Made by a program: the position numbers and the translations under genes. A stretch of DNA of 64,000 bases from Arenibaculum pallidiluteum (lineage in GTDB: Bacteria > Pseudomonadota > Alphaproteobacteria > Azospirillales > Azospirillaceae): contig NZ_JAFIQU010000003.1 in assembly GCF_017355985.1 (NCBI RefSeq), forward strand, positions 107,884 to 171,883. The letters run 5' to 3'. How positions within the stretch are numbered: position 1 is the first letter of the stretch; every line of letters starts with the position of its first letter. Below, piece by piece: positions 17,401-24,754 of this stretch. A model generated the notes under the pieces. The model was not told the origin of the DNA. It worked only from the letters and a program-made list of their open reading frames with translations, and did not search any database.

Positions 17401-17944
17401 CGAAATCCCGGTTCTCGAAGTCCCGGTTCTCGAAGTCCTGGCCCTCGAAGTCCCGGCCCTCGAAGTCCTGGTTCCCGAACTCCTGGCTGGCGAAATCCCG
17501 GCTGGAGTAGTCCGGCGCGCCTTCGTCCGCGGCGCCGGTCTCGGACGCGGTGTAGTCGCCGCCGTTCGTGCCCTCGGCATCCGTGGTCTCGCCGCGCCGG
17601 CCGCGGCGGCTGCGGCGCTCCTCGCTGGCGGCGTAGGCGCGTTCGGCGCGCTCGGCCTCCGCGCGCTCCTGCGCCAGCAGGGCCTCACGGTCCGCGACGG
17701 GGATCCGGTAATAGTCCGGATGGATCTCGGAGAAGGCGAGGAAGCCGTGGCGGTTCCCGCCGTATTCCACGAAGGCCGCCTGCAGCGAAGGCTCAACCCG
17801 CGTCACCTTCGCGAGATAGATGTTGCCTTTGAGCTGCTTTCGGCTGGCGATTTCGAAATCGAGTTCTTCGAGCTTGTTACCGCTCACAACCGCGACCCGG
17901 ATCTCTTCCGGATGGGTCGCGTCCACAAGCATACGCTTGGCCAT
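14456..17944 (-). CDS. rne: Ribonuclease E/G with large insertion and scaffold tail (1162 aa)
   Basis: RNase E is the main endonuclease of mRNA decay and rRNA processing. The start MAKRMLVDATHPEEIRV and the S1 part KGNIYLAKVTRVEPSLQAAFVEYG are clear. An acidic, low-complexity insertion (about 92-340) splits the domain as in other alphaproteobacteria; within it residues about 145-195 form five-residue repeats of the type x-D-F-x-x. The catalytic core then has IAIDVNSGRSTKERNIEETA and IVIDFIDMEDARNN, holding the two metal-binding aspartates, and the zinc link EKCPHCHGTG. The C-terminal third is an Ala/Pro/Glu-rich scaffold with two basic KPKRRAPARRKKA repeats, suited to RNA or partner binding. 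Confidence 0.96.
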   Translation of the reverse strand: MAKRMLVDATHPEEIRVAVVSGNKLEELDFEIASRKQLKGNIYLAKVTRVEPSLQAAFVEYGGNRHGFLAFSEIHPDYYRIPVADREALLAQERAEAERAERAYAASEERRSRRGRRGETTDAEGTNGGDYTASETGAADEGAPDYSSRDFASQEFGNQDFEGRDFEGQDFENRDFENRDFGNQDLSGQDYPAEGEAPTGDDTPPGYAEAGAFASEPPGRETGGNGADDDGPNGDERGGEAMPASYDMPERSEPWQPSRDESAGEERAAAFDDGQATDSPGSDEASASADAEIPAPSYTVETVGGSENGVVSAGAADAVEEEDEEEEEEERRRRPRPLRSYKIQEVIKRRQILLVQVVKEERGNKGAALTTYLSLPGRYCVLMPNTGRGGGISRKITNPQDRKRLKEMLSDLDIPDGMAVILRTAGMERSKPEIKRDLEYLLRLWDTIRDLTLQSTAPALIYEEANLIKRSIRDLYSNDLDEVQVEGEHGYRMAKDFMRMLMPSHTKKVQQYRDETIPLFFRYQVETQIDAIHSPVVQLRSGGYIVINQTEALVAIDVNSGRSTKERNIEETAFKTNLEAADEVARQLRLRDLAGLIVIDFIDMEDARNNAAVERRLKEAMKTDRARIQLGRISPFGLLELSRQRLRPSLIETNFEKCPHCHGTGMIRSLESAALYVLRAIEEEGIRKRSSEITVSVATRIALYILNQKREALGDIERRYGFRVFLFGDDSLTPPEYRLERIKARPVGEDVQPVISTERILAETDRALERETVEDEADEVEEDAETEATGSQGAPAQAEDGNGERRGRRRRRRRGRRGEDRGEFRTEATNGLPAEPAGDQQDGDEPDGEEIEAAEDAVAAEGDAAGRDQAFEEDENGRKRRRRGKRGGRRRRNRGEFEGQEEGAAFSGDDVGVGEGDDAGEAAEAPASVAASAPPPPPAPVPAPAPVHDDLGDVFADLYPPAEETAVPAAEAAVPADPVLGVPEPASAAEPVAEEEPAKPKRRAPARRKKAEAAADAGAPAVSEAAPPAPEPAPAAEAAAAAAEAAPAKPKRRAPARRKKADGTPDAPAADATDAAVGANAPVASEASLAPAAPPAAEPAPAAEASSAEVVTPPAPPAPPTQPEPPAAAEPPAEQPAPPYEVIQDAPRPERAKKGWWNKLLG
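17388..17512 (-). repeat. 15-bp tandem repeat inside rne encoding pentapeptide repeats
   Basis: About eight imperfect 15-base units encode DF[EG][GN][RQ] repeats in the RNase E insertion, including DFEGR, DFEGQ, DFENR (twice), DFGNQ and DLSGQ. The pattern D-[FL] every five residues matches the central positions of pentapeptide-repeat proteins, whose strands coil into a right-handed helix. Confidence 0.7.
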
Positions 17945-18265
17945 ATGTTCACCTCATGACGCCGCGTGCCCCCCGCGCGACGGACGGGTGGTGGCGCGTC
18001 ACTGAATGTCGCGAAGCCAACGGAGCCCTCCCGCGGGACCGTCTTCGGCGCATCCTTCGAGCTGCCAGGGACGGCGAGGGCGGGGCATCCGGGCTCCGAC
18101 CGGCAAGGCCGGAACCGGCTTCGAGTTTCGCCTCGGGACCGTTGACCAGAAGCGCCACCGCACCGGTGCGCCGCCGAAGCTGTCGGTGACGGCGCGGACC
18201 CGGGGGCGACGCCGCCTTTCCCGACCGGGGTCGGAAGAGGCCGATCACGGCTTGTCGCTCTTTCA

Positions 18266-18294
18266 CCATAAACGGGCGCAGGGCAGATGTACAA
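18266..18294 (-). promoter_or_regulatory. Predicted rne promoter
   Basis: On the minus strand TTGTAC (plus 18289-18294) and TTATGG (plus 18266-18271) lie 17 bases apart. The start of transcription would be near 18259, giving a leader of about 315 bases before rne. Confidence 0.4.
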
Positions 18295-18368
18295 CCGGCG
18301 AATTGGGGTGGACCGTGGGCTTGCGGCAACAGCCGAGGCAAAGATCACGCACCATCTCACCCTTGTCC

Positions 18369-18398
18369 TTGAAGCGCTTGATTCACTTGGCGTATAGC
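18369..18398 (+). promoter_or_regulatory. Predicted promoter for the amidase-PBP1A genes
   Basis: TTGAAG (18369-18374) and TATAGC (18393-18398) lie 18 bases apart and face the amidase gene, with a leader of roughly 30-45 bases. Confidence 0.45.
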
Positions 18399-18448
18399 AT
18401 CGCGAACATCTCTGCGCTTCGGGAGTTCCGGCCCTGCGACTGGCACCG

Positions 18449-19888
18449 TTGATTGCGGCTCTCCTGTGGATCGCGGCCGCTGCCCTTCCAGGCGATGCCC
18501 GCGCCGCCGCTGTCGATGCGCTCGACCTGCGGCTCGGCGTGCATCCCGGAAAGACGCGGGTCGTGCTTGACCTCGGGGCTCCGGTGTCCTTCCAGGCCCA
18601 GGTGCAGCCCGATCCCTACCGCGTGGTCGTGGACCTTCCCGAGCTTGCCTGGCGTCCCGGCGTCACGCCGCGGGGCGGGGGCCTCGTCAGGGCCTGGCGG
18701 CACGGCAGCCCCGTGGCGGGCGCGACGCGGATCGTCTTCGACCTTTCCGGACCCGCCCGCCTGCGCCAGGCTTTCGTGCTGCCTCCGGGGGAGGTCGCGC
18801 AGGCGCGCCTCGTCCTCGACATCGAGGCCGTGTCGCAGGCCGTCTTCGCGCAGGAGGTGAACCAGCCGACCGCGACCCGGGTCGTCGAGCCCGGCATCAG
18901 GCCCTGGCAGCCCGCCACGGCGGCCGCGCCGGTGGCGGTGGCCGCCGCGGCCCCGGCCGCGCCGCCGCGCTCCCAGCCGGAGCCTGCTTCTGCGCCTGCC
19001 CCCGCCGAGCCTGCCGCTGCCGAGCCTGCGGCGGTCCTAGCCCCTGTGCCTGGCGTCGCGCGGCCGGCGCCGGCCGTGCAGACGGCGGCAATGCCACCGC
19101 TCGCGATCCCGCCGGTGCCGGCGGAGCGGAGCGCCGCGCTGGAGCCCGCGGCGCTGCGCGCGCCGGACGTACCGAAGCCCCGCGCGTCGCGGGCAAAGCC
19201 GATGATCGTGATCGATCCCGGTCATGGCGGGGCGGATCCCGGCGCCATCTCGGTCAGCGGCATCTACGAGAAGACCATCACGCTGCAGATCGCCCGCGCG
19301 CTACGCGACCAGCTCGTCGCGACGGGGCGCTACCGGGCGGCGCTGACGCGCGACGACGACTCCTTCATCCGGCTGCGCGAGCGGGTGTCGCGGGCCCGGG
19401 ACAAGGGAGCCGACCTGTTCATCTCGCTGCACGCCGACTCACTCGGACAGTCTGACGTCAGCGGCATGTCGGTCTATTCGCTTTCGGACAAGGCGTCGGA
19501 CCGCGAGGCGGAGATGCTGGCCGCGCGCGAGAACCGCGCCGATGCGTTGGGCGGGATCGATCTCGCCTCGGAGAACGACCAGGTCGCGACGATCCTGATC
19601 GATCTCGCGCAGCGCGACACGCTGAACCATTCCCGCCGCTTCGCGAACCTGCTGGTCGCCGAGATGGGCAAGCAGGTGCGCCTGCTGCCGCGGCCGCACC
19701 GCTCGGCGGGCTTCGGTGTCCTGACGGCGCCGGACGTCCCGTCGGTGCTCGTGGAATTGGGCTATCTCTCGAACCCGCGCGATGCCAAACTCCTGACACA
19801 GTCGGAGCATCAGATCCGCCTGGCCCGCTCGATCGTTCGAGGTATCGACGGATTTTTCGCAGCGGCGCCTGGCCTGAGCCGCTCGTGA
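18449..19888 (+). CDS. N-acetylmuramoyl-L-alanine amidase with AMIN domain (AmiC-like, 479 aa)
   Basis: This periplasmic enzyme cleaves the bond between MurNAc and the stem peptide during cell separation. A signal peptide (ALLWIAAAALPGDARA) is followed by an AMIN domain (about 25-130: LDLRLGVHPGKTRVVLDLG and following), an Ala/Pro-rich linker (about 150-245), and an amidase_3 zinc domain starting IVIDPGHGGADPGA with the first His ligand, then NxE-like YEKTITLQIARAL, ISLHADS with the second His, and VLVELGYLSNPRD with the catalytic Glu. No ATG fits: TTG 18449 is used here, but CTG 18434 has GGGAG 8 bases upstream and gives a better signal peptide. The PBP1A gene follows 68 bases on. Confidence 0.92.
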   Translation: MIAALLWIAAAALPGDARAAAVDALDLRLGVHPGKTRVVLDLGAPVSFQAQVQPDPYRVVVDLPELAWRPGVTPRGGGLVRAWRHGSPVAGATRIVFDLSGPARLRQAFVLPPGEVAQARLVLDIEAVSQAVFAQEVNQPTATRVVEPGIRPWQPATAAAPVAVAAAAPAAPPRSQPEPASAPAPAEPAAAEPAAVLAPVPGVARPAPAVQTAAMPPLAIPPVPAERSAALEPAALRAPDVPKPRASRAKPMIVIDPGHGGADPGAISVSGIYEKTITLQIARALRDQLVATGRYRAALTRDDDSFIRLRERVSRARDKGADLFISLHADSLGQSDVSGMSVYSLSDKASDREAEMLAARENRADALGGIDLASENDQVATILIDLAQRDTLNHSRRFANLLVAEMGKQVRLLPRPHRSAGFGVLTAPDVPSVLVELGYLSNPRDAKLLTQSEHQIRLARSIVRGIDGFFAAAPGLSRS

Positions 19889-19956
19889 AGCGGACCTAAG
19901 TCGCGGCCGCGGCGTTTGCAGTCCCGTGCCGCGGCAGCTTACCTGCTGGATTAGAA

Positions 19957-22407
19957 ATGCGCCTCATCCTCGGTCTCTTCTCAGCCCTGGCGTTCCTCGC
20001 CGTGGCGGTCGTCGTCGCGGCCCTCGGTGTCGTCTGGCATTACAGCCAGGGCCTGCCGGAGCTGGACGACCTCGCCAAGTACGATCCGCCCACGGTGACC
20101 CGCGTCCATGCGGGGGATGGCCGGCTGCTCGCCGAGTTCGCATCGGAGAGGCGAGTGTTCGTCCCCATCGATGCCATGCCGCAGCGCGTCGTGCGCGCCT
20201 TCGTCTCGGCCGAGGACCAGAACTTCTACAAGCACCCCGGGGTCGACTTCGTCGCGATCGGCCGCGCCATGGTCACGAACCTGGAGCGGGTCGCCAACGA
20301 CGAGCGGCCGATCGGCGCCTCGACGATCACGCAGCAGGTTGCGCGCAACTTCCTGCTGACCAACGAGGTGTCGATCGCGCGAAAGATCCGCGAGGCGCTG
20401 ATCGCATGGCGCATCGAGCAGGCCTTCAGCAAGGACCGCATTCTCGAGCTGTACCTGAACGAGATCTATCTCGGGAACCGGTCCTACGGCGTCGCGGCGG
20501 CGGCCCTGAACTACTTCAACAAGTCCCTGGACGAGCTGACGGTCGGCGAGGCCGCCTTCCTCGGCGCGCTGCCGAAGGCGCCGGACCGCTACCATCGCGA
20601 TCGCTACCGCGATCAGGCCGTGGCGCGCCGCAACTGGGTCGTCGGCCGCATGCTCGAGGACGGCTACATCACGCCGGACGAGGCGCGCGCCGCCATGGCG
20701 GAGCCGCTCGCCTTCACCAGGCGGGACGATGCGGACATGGTCACCGCCGAGTATTTCGCCGAGGAGGTCCGGCGCGAACTGGTCGGCCGGCTCGGCGAGA
20801 AGGGGCTCTACGAGGGCGGTCTTTCCGTGCGGACGACGGTGGATCCCGATCTCCAGGGCAATGTCAGCCGCGCGCTGCGCGACGGGCTCGAGGCCTACGA
20901 CCGGCGGCACGGCTATCGCGGGCCGGTCTCGCAGCTTGCCGACACGCGAGACTGGCAAGGCCGCCTCGCTCAGGCGCAGGCGCCGGCAGGGTCCGAGGGC
21001 TGGCAGCTCGCTGTGGTGCTGGAGACCACGCCCCAGGCGGCGGCGATCGGGCTCCGGGACGGAACGCGCGGCCAGATCCCGCTGGCCGAGCTGAAATGGG
21101 CCCGCCGTGTCGGCGAGGAGAACCGCCTGGGCCCCGAGATCCGGCAGCCCGCGGATGCGCTGAAGGCCGGCGACGTGGTGCTGGTGGAGCCGCTCGATGT
21201 GGCTGCCAAGGGCACCGCCGCCTACGGGCTGCGGCAGATCCCGGAGGTTCAGGGCGGCATGGTCGCGATGGACCCCCATACCGGGCGCGTGCTGGCCATG
21301 AGCGGCGGCTTCAGCCCGCGGATCAGCGTCTTCAACCGCACGACCCAGGCCCTGCGCCAGCCAGGCTCCTCCTTCAAGCCCTTCGTGTACCTGGCCGCGC
21401 TGGACAACGGCTACACCCCGTCGAGCCTGGTGCTGGACGCGCCCTTCGTGATGGACCAGGGGCCGGGCCTGCCGCTGTGGCGGCCCCAGAACTTCTCCGA
21501 GGAGTTCTACGGGCCGACGCCGCTGCGCGTGGGCATCGAGAAGTCGCGCAACGTGATGACCGTCCGTCTGGCGCAGGCCGTCGGCATGGACAAGGTCTCC
21601 AAATACGCCGTCGATTTCGGCATCTACGACCGGATGCCGGAACTCCTGTCCTATTCGCTGGGTGCCGGCGAGACGACGGTGCTGCGCATGGCCACCGCCT
21701 ATTCGACGCTGGTCAATGGCGGGCGCAAAATCGTCCCGACGCTGGTGGACCGGGTTCAGGACAGGACCGGCCGGACCATCTACCGGCACGATGCCCGCGC
21801 CTGCACTGGCTGTCAGGTCCAAAGCTGGGACGGCGGCGATCCGCCCGAGCTTCCGGACGAGACGCCGCGCGTCGGCGACCCGCGCACGATCTATCAGGTG
21901 GTCTCGATGCTCCAGGGCGTCGTCGAGCGCGGAACCGCCGCGGCGCTGCGCTCGCTGAACCGCCCGCTGGCCGGCAAGACCGGAACATCGAACGACAACG
22001 TCGACGCGTGGTTCATCGGCATGACGCCTGACCTCGTGGTCGGCGTCTATGTCGGCTTCGATCAGCCGCGCCCGCTGGGCTCCAAGGAGACCGGCGGGAC
22101 GACCTCGGTGCCGATCGTCAAGGAGTTCCTGGAGGCCGCGCTCAAGGACAAGCCGGCCATTCCCTTCCGGGTGCCGCCGGGGCTCCGCATGGTGCGCGTC
22201 AATCCTGCGACCGGCGCGTTGGCGACGCCGGGCGAGAAGGGCGCCATCTGGGAATCCTTCCTGCCGGGCACCGAGCCGCAGCCGGGCGACATGCTGGTCC
22301 TGGACGGAAGCGCGGCGGATCCTACGGGCGCCGCCGCCCTGCCCGCGGGAGGGCGTCCCGTGGGCGAGCCGCCGGCGGCGGTGACTGGAACCGGCGGCCT
22401 CTACTGA
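19957..22407 (+). CDS. mrcA: Penicillin-binding protein 1A, bifunctional (816 aa)
   Basis: This inner-membrane enzyme polymerises glycan strands and cross-links peptides. It has an N-terminal membrane anchor (about 2-28), the GT51 domain with SAEDQNFYKHPGVD (catalytic Glu), ASTITQQVARN and the KILELYLN-like RILELYLNEIYLG, then a beta-rich linker domain, and the transpeptidase domain with PGSSFKPFVY (catalytic Ser of SxxK), EKSRNVMT (SxN) and AGKTGTSND (KTGT). The C-terminus is a short Gly/Pro tail. Its place behind an AmiC-like amidase fits coordinated wall synthesis and splitting. Length is typical for alphaproteobacterial PBP1A. Confidence 0.97.
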   Translation: MRLILGLFSALAFLAVAVVVAALGVVWHYSQGLPELDDLAKYDPPTVTRVHAGDGRLLAEFASERRVFVPIDAMPQRVVRAFVSAEDQNFYKHPGVDFVAIGRAMVTNLERVANDERPIGASTITQQVARNFLLTNEVSIARKIREALIAWRIEQAFSKDRILELYLNEIYLGNRSYGVAAAALNYFNKSLDELTVGEAAFLGALPKAPDRYHRDRYRDQAVARRNWVVGRMLEDGYITPDEARAAMAEPLAFTRRDDADMVTAEYFAEEVRRELVGRLGEKGLYEGGLSVRTTVDPDLQGNVSRALRDGLEAYDRRHGYRGPVSQLADTRDWQGRLAQAQAPAGSEGWQLAVVLETTPQAAAIGLRDGTRGQIPLAELKWARRVGEENRLGPEIRQPADALKAGDVVLVEPLDVAAKGTAAYGLRQIPEVQGGMVAMDPHTGRVLAMSGGFSPRISVFNRTTQALRQPGSSFKPFVYLAALDNGYTPSSLVLDAPFVMDQGPGLPLWRPQNFSEEFYGPTPLRVGIEKSRNVMTVRLAQAVGMDKVSKYAVDFGIYDRMPELLSYSLGAGETTVLRMATAYSTLVNGGRKIVPTLVDRVQDRTGRTIYRHDARACTGCQVQSWDGGDPPELPDETPRVGDPRTIYQVVSMLQGVVERGTAAALRSLNRPLAGKTGTSNDNVDAWFIGMTPDLVVGVYVGFDQPRPLGSKETGGTTSVPIVKEFLEAALKDKPAIPFRVPPGLRMVRVNPATGALATPGEKGAIWESFLPGTEPQPGDMLVLDGSAADPTGAAALPAGGRPVGEPPAAVTGTGGLY

Positions 22408-22521
22408 GCGGCGCGTCGAGCGCGTATCGGAGGCGTCTGGGCATTCCGGGCTTGGCCCGGCGTGCCCGGGACGCTAATTAGGACGCCCGATTGGACGAAA
22501 CCTGCTGTCGCGGAGGAGCGC

Positions 22522-23647
22522 ATGCGCGCCGAGATCCAAGCAGCCGCCGATGCGATCAAGGAATCGCTGGCGCTGCTGAGGAGGCATCTTTGACTGGGAT
22601 AACGCTGTCAGACGCCTCGACGAACTGAACGCCCTCGCCGAGGACCCGAACCTCTGGAACGATTCCGCCCGCGCGCAGCAGGTGATGCGGGAGCGGACCC
22701 AGCTCGACACGGCCGTCAACGGTTACCGCAGGCTCGAGCAGGAGCTGCGGGACAATGCCGAGCTGATCGAGATGGCCGAGCTCGAAGGCGACCAGGGCAT
22801 CCTGGATGACGCCGAGGCGGCCATGATGGAGCTGAAGGACCGCGCCGCCAAGCTGGAGTTGGAGAGCCTCCTGTCCGGCGAGGCCGACGCCAACGACTGC
22901 TTCCTCGAGGTCAATGCCGGCGCCGGCGGCACCGAGGCCCAGGACTGGGCCGAGATGCTGATGCGCATGTACCTGCGCTGGGCGGAGCAGCACGGCTACA
23001 AGACCGAATGGCTCGAGGAGAGTCCCGGCGAAGAGGCCGGCATCAAGTCGGCGACGGTCCAGATCAAGGGGCACAATGCCTATGGCTGGCTGAAGACGGA
23101 GTCCGGCGTTCACCGGCTCGTCCGCATCAGCCCCTTCGACAGCCAAGCGCGCCGACAGACCAGCTTCGCGGCGGTCTCGGTCACCCCGGTGATCGACGAT
23201 CGCATCGAGGTCGAGATCCTGGACAAGGACCTGAAGATCGACACCTTCAGGGCCTCGGGCGCGGGCGGCCAGCACGTCAACAAGACGGATTCTGCCATCC
23301 GCATCACCCACCTGCCGACGGGCATCGTCGTCGCCTGCCAGCAGGAGCGATCGCAGCACAAGAATCGGGCCAAGGCCTTCGAGATGCTGCGAGCCAGGAT
23401 CTACGAGATGGAGCTGCGCAAGCGCGAGGAGAAGAGCGCCGCTCTGGAAGCCCAGAAGACAGATATCGGCTGGGGCCACCAGATCCGCTCCTACGTCCTG
23501 CAGCCTTACCAGATGGTCAAGGACCTGCGGACCGCCGTCGAGACCAGCCAGACCCAGTCGGTCCTGGACGGCGACATCGATCTGTTCCTGCAGGCGGCGC
23601 TCGCGCACCGCATCAAGGGGCAGGGCGACGACCTCGCGGAGGCTTGA
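22522..23647 (+). CDS. prfB: Peptide chain release factor 2, joined by programmed +1 frameshift (374 aa)
   Basis: RF2 ends translation at UGA and UAA. The first 23 codons (22522-22590) end at an in-frame TGA (22591-22593); the rest is read from 22592 in the +1 frame to the stop at 23647. The joint reads LLRRHL then [13 protein letters not shown], exactly the family N-terminus. The body has the peptidyl-hydrolysis loop [23 protein letters not shown] with the GGQ motif, and the [16 protein letters not shown] region; the RF2-type codon-recognition motif lies before it. GAGGAG sits about 6 bases before ATG 22522. Treating only the second frame as the gene would lose the N-terminal domain. Confidence 0.97.
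22579..22594 (+). promoter_or_regulatory. prfB programmed frameshift site
   Basis: The element AGGAGG CAT CTT TGA C holds an internal Shine-Dalgarno sequence (22579-22584), the slippery CTT codon (22588-22590), and a weak TGA-C stop. Low RF2 lets the ribosome slip +1 at CTT, so the factor controls its own synthesis. Spacing equals that of the well-studied E. coli site. Confidence 0.95.
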
Positions 23648-23656
23648 GTATCTGTC

Positions 23657-23684
23657 GAGCCCGCCCGGTGCACCGGGCGGGCTC
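23657..23684 (+). terminator. Terminator hairpin behind prfB
   Basis: A perfect 28-base palindrome (GAGCCCGCCCGGTG and its complement) begins 10 bases after the prfB stop and is followed by CCCCCTT. The stem is very GC-rich; the T tract is short. Confidence 0.6.
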
Positions 23685-23743
23685 CCCCTTCCGGCGAAGC
23701 CTTTCCTCGCCGGGCGCGACACTTCCGACACGCTGTGGTGTCG

Positions 23744-23759
23744 TTAACACACCGTTTAC
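23744..23759. promoter_or_regulatory. CtrA-like box (weak)
   Basis: TTAA, seven bases, then TTTACC lies about 100 bases before the hypothetical gene at 23858. It differs by one base from TTAA-N7-TTAA, the binding box of the alphaproteobacterial cell-cycle regulator CtrA. It also overlaps an inverted repeat GGTGT-N7-ACACC (23737-23753). Evidence is one site only. Confidence 0.25.
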
Positions 23760-23857
23760 CAAAATGGGTCGACCCGCCTAAACGTGAGCACTCTCACAGG
23801 CGAGGCCATTCGCGTCGCGGTACATTGGGGTCACCTCAATGAACCAGTGGCCGTCAC

Positions 23858-24190
23858 ATGAGCGTGATCCCCTTTTCGAAAGCCCGGTTCACACCGGCGG
23901 ACCTGATCGAGTTCTTCCGCGCCGCATTGCCACGCTGCGCAAGGGGGGAGTGGGCGCGCATCGCCCGCAGCACCGGGAGGAACCGCGACAGCATCGAGAT
24001 CTTCGGATCCGAAGGGACGAGGCCGATCCTGACGTTCGAGCGTGGTGCGGACGGGGCCTACCGGCTGTTCCGCCACGGCGCCGAGGGGCCTGTCTGCATC
24101 GCCTCCGACGCAGGGGCGGCGGATTGTCTCACCCTTTTGCGGGATCGACCCCTCCGCCGGCCGCTCTGCCCCGCAGGAAGTACTCTGTGA
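23858..24190 (+). CDS. Hypothetical protein (110 aa)
   Basis: I do not recognise this protein. It is soluble, without signal peptide or membrane segment, and has a helix near the N-terminus (FTPADLIEFFRAALP) followed by strand-like segments (DSIEIFGSEGTRPILTFER and AYRLFRHGAEGPVCIA). The pattern suggests a small alpha/beta domain. Codon use matches the neighbours. It stands between the prfB terminator and rlpA and may share transcription with rlpA, whose start lies 66 bases after its stop. Confidence 0.6.
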   Translation: MSVIPFSKARFTPADLIEFFRAALPRCARGEWARIARSTGRNRDSIEIFGSEGTRPILTFERGADGAYRLFRHGAEGPVCIASDAGAADCLTLLRDRPLRRPLCPAGSTL

Positions 24191-24256
24191 GGCCGTTGAA
24201 ACCACGGCGCCGGAGCTCCGTTGGCCCGATGGAACGGGCTGAAGGGTTTCCGGCGG

Positions 24257-24715
24257 ATGGCAGGGTTCTCAAGGTTCTTTGGCGCGCTCGCGTTCGCGCT
24301 CGCGCTAGGTCTCGGCGGCTGCGGCGCCCCGCCGCCTGAGCCGCCGCCGGTAACCGCGGCCTCGGCTCCCGAGCCGCCGCCCCGGGTGCAGCATGGCAAG
24401 GCTTCCTGGTACGGGCCGGGCTTCCACGGGCGCAAGACCGCCAATGGAGAACGGTTCAACCAGAACGGCCTGACGGCGGCCCACCGGACGCTTCCCATCG
24501 GCACCATGGTGACCGTGCGCAACCTGGAGAACGGGCGCACCGTTCGCGTGCGCATCAACGATCGGGGCCCTTATCTGCGTGGCCGCGTCATCGATCTCTC
24601 CCATGCCGCGGCCCGGCAGCTAGGCATCGTCGACGACGGCACGGCCGAGGTCGCCCTGGAATGGCGCGACGACCTCAGCAACGGCCCGCAAACGGCGGAG
24701 GCTACGGAAGAGTAG
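24257..24715 (+). CDS. rlpA: RlpA-family septal ring lytic transglycosylase-like lipoprotein (152 aa)
   Basis: RlpA proteins are lipoproteins that cut glycan strands lacking stem peptides, chiefly at division sites. The N-terminus is a lipoprotein signal (FALALGLGGC), then a Pro-rich spacer (GAPPPEPPPV), then a double-psi beta-barrel: GKASWYGPGFHGRKTANGE, AAHRTLPIGTMVTVRNLENG and VRINDRGPYLRGRVIDLSHAAARQLG with the catalytic Asp-Arg. The C-terminal SPOR domain found in many RlpA proteins is absent, so this is the short form. ATG 24257 has GAAGG about 10 bases upstream; TTG 24221 would lengthen the signal region. Confidence 0.9.
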   Translation: MAGFSRFFGALAFALALGLGGCGAPPPEPPPVTAASAPEPPPRVQHGKASWYGPGFHGRKTANGERFNQNGLTAAHRTLPIGTMVTVRNLENGRTVRVRINDRGPYLRGRVIDLSHAAARQLGIVDDGTAEVALEWRDDLSNGPQTAEATEE

Positions 24716-24754
24716 CGCCCGCGCAGCCGACATCCGACGCGGAGGCTGCGGGGC

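Larger units (their letters stand above)
17945..18433. other. Divergent regulatory region between rne and the amidase gene
   Basis: This gap of almost 500 bases holds promoter candidates for both flanking genes and no convincing ORF. On the rne side about 315 bases would be transcribed before the start codon, a long leader as known for E. coli rne, where the leader mediates autoregulation. The part 17945-18258 shows no obvious perfect hairpin that I can name. Confidence 0.5.

Noticed and set aside
14438-17959. A long open frame on the plus strand across all of rne (over 1100 codons).
   Set aside because: It mirrors rne codons in very GC-rich DNA, has no family character and is rich in Arg/Gly/Leu runs. 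The rne reading has clear catalytic and zinc motifs.
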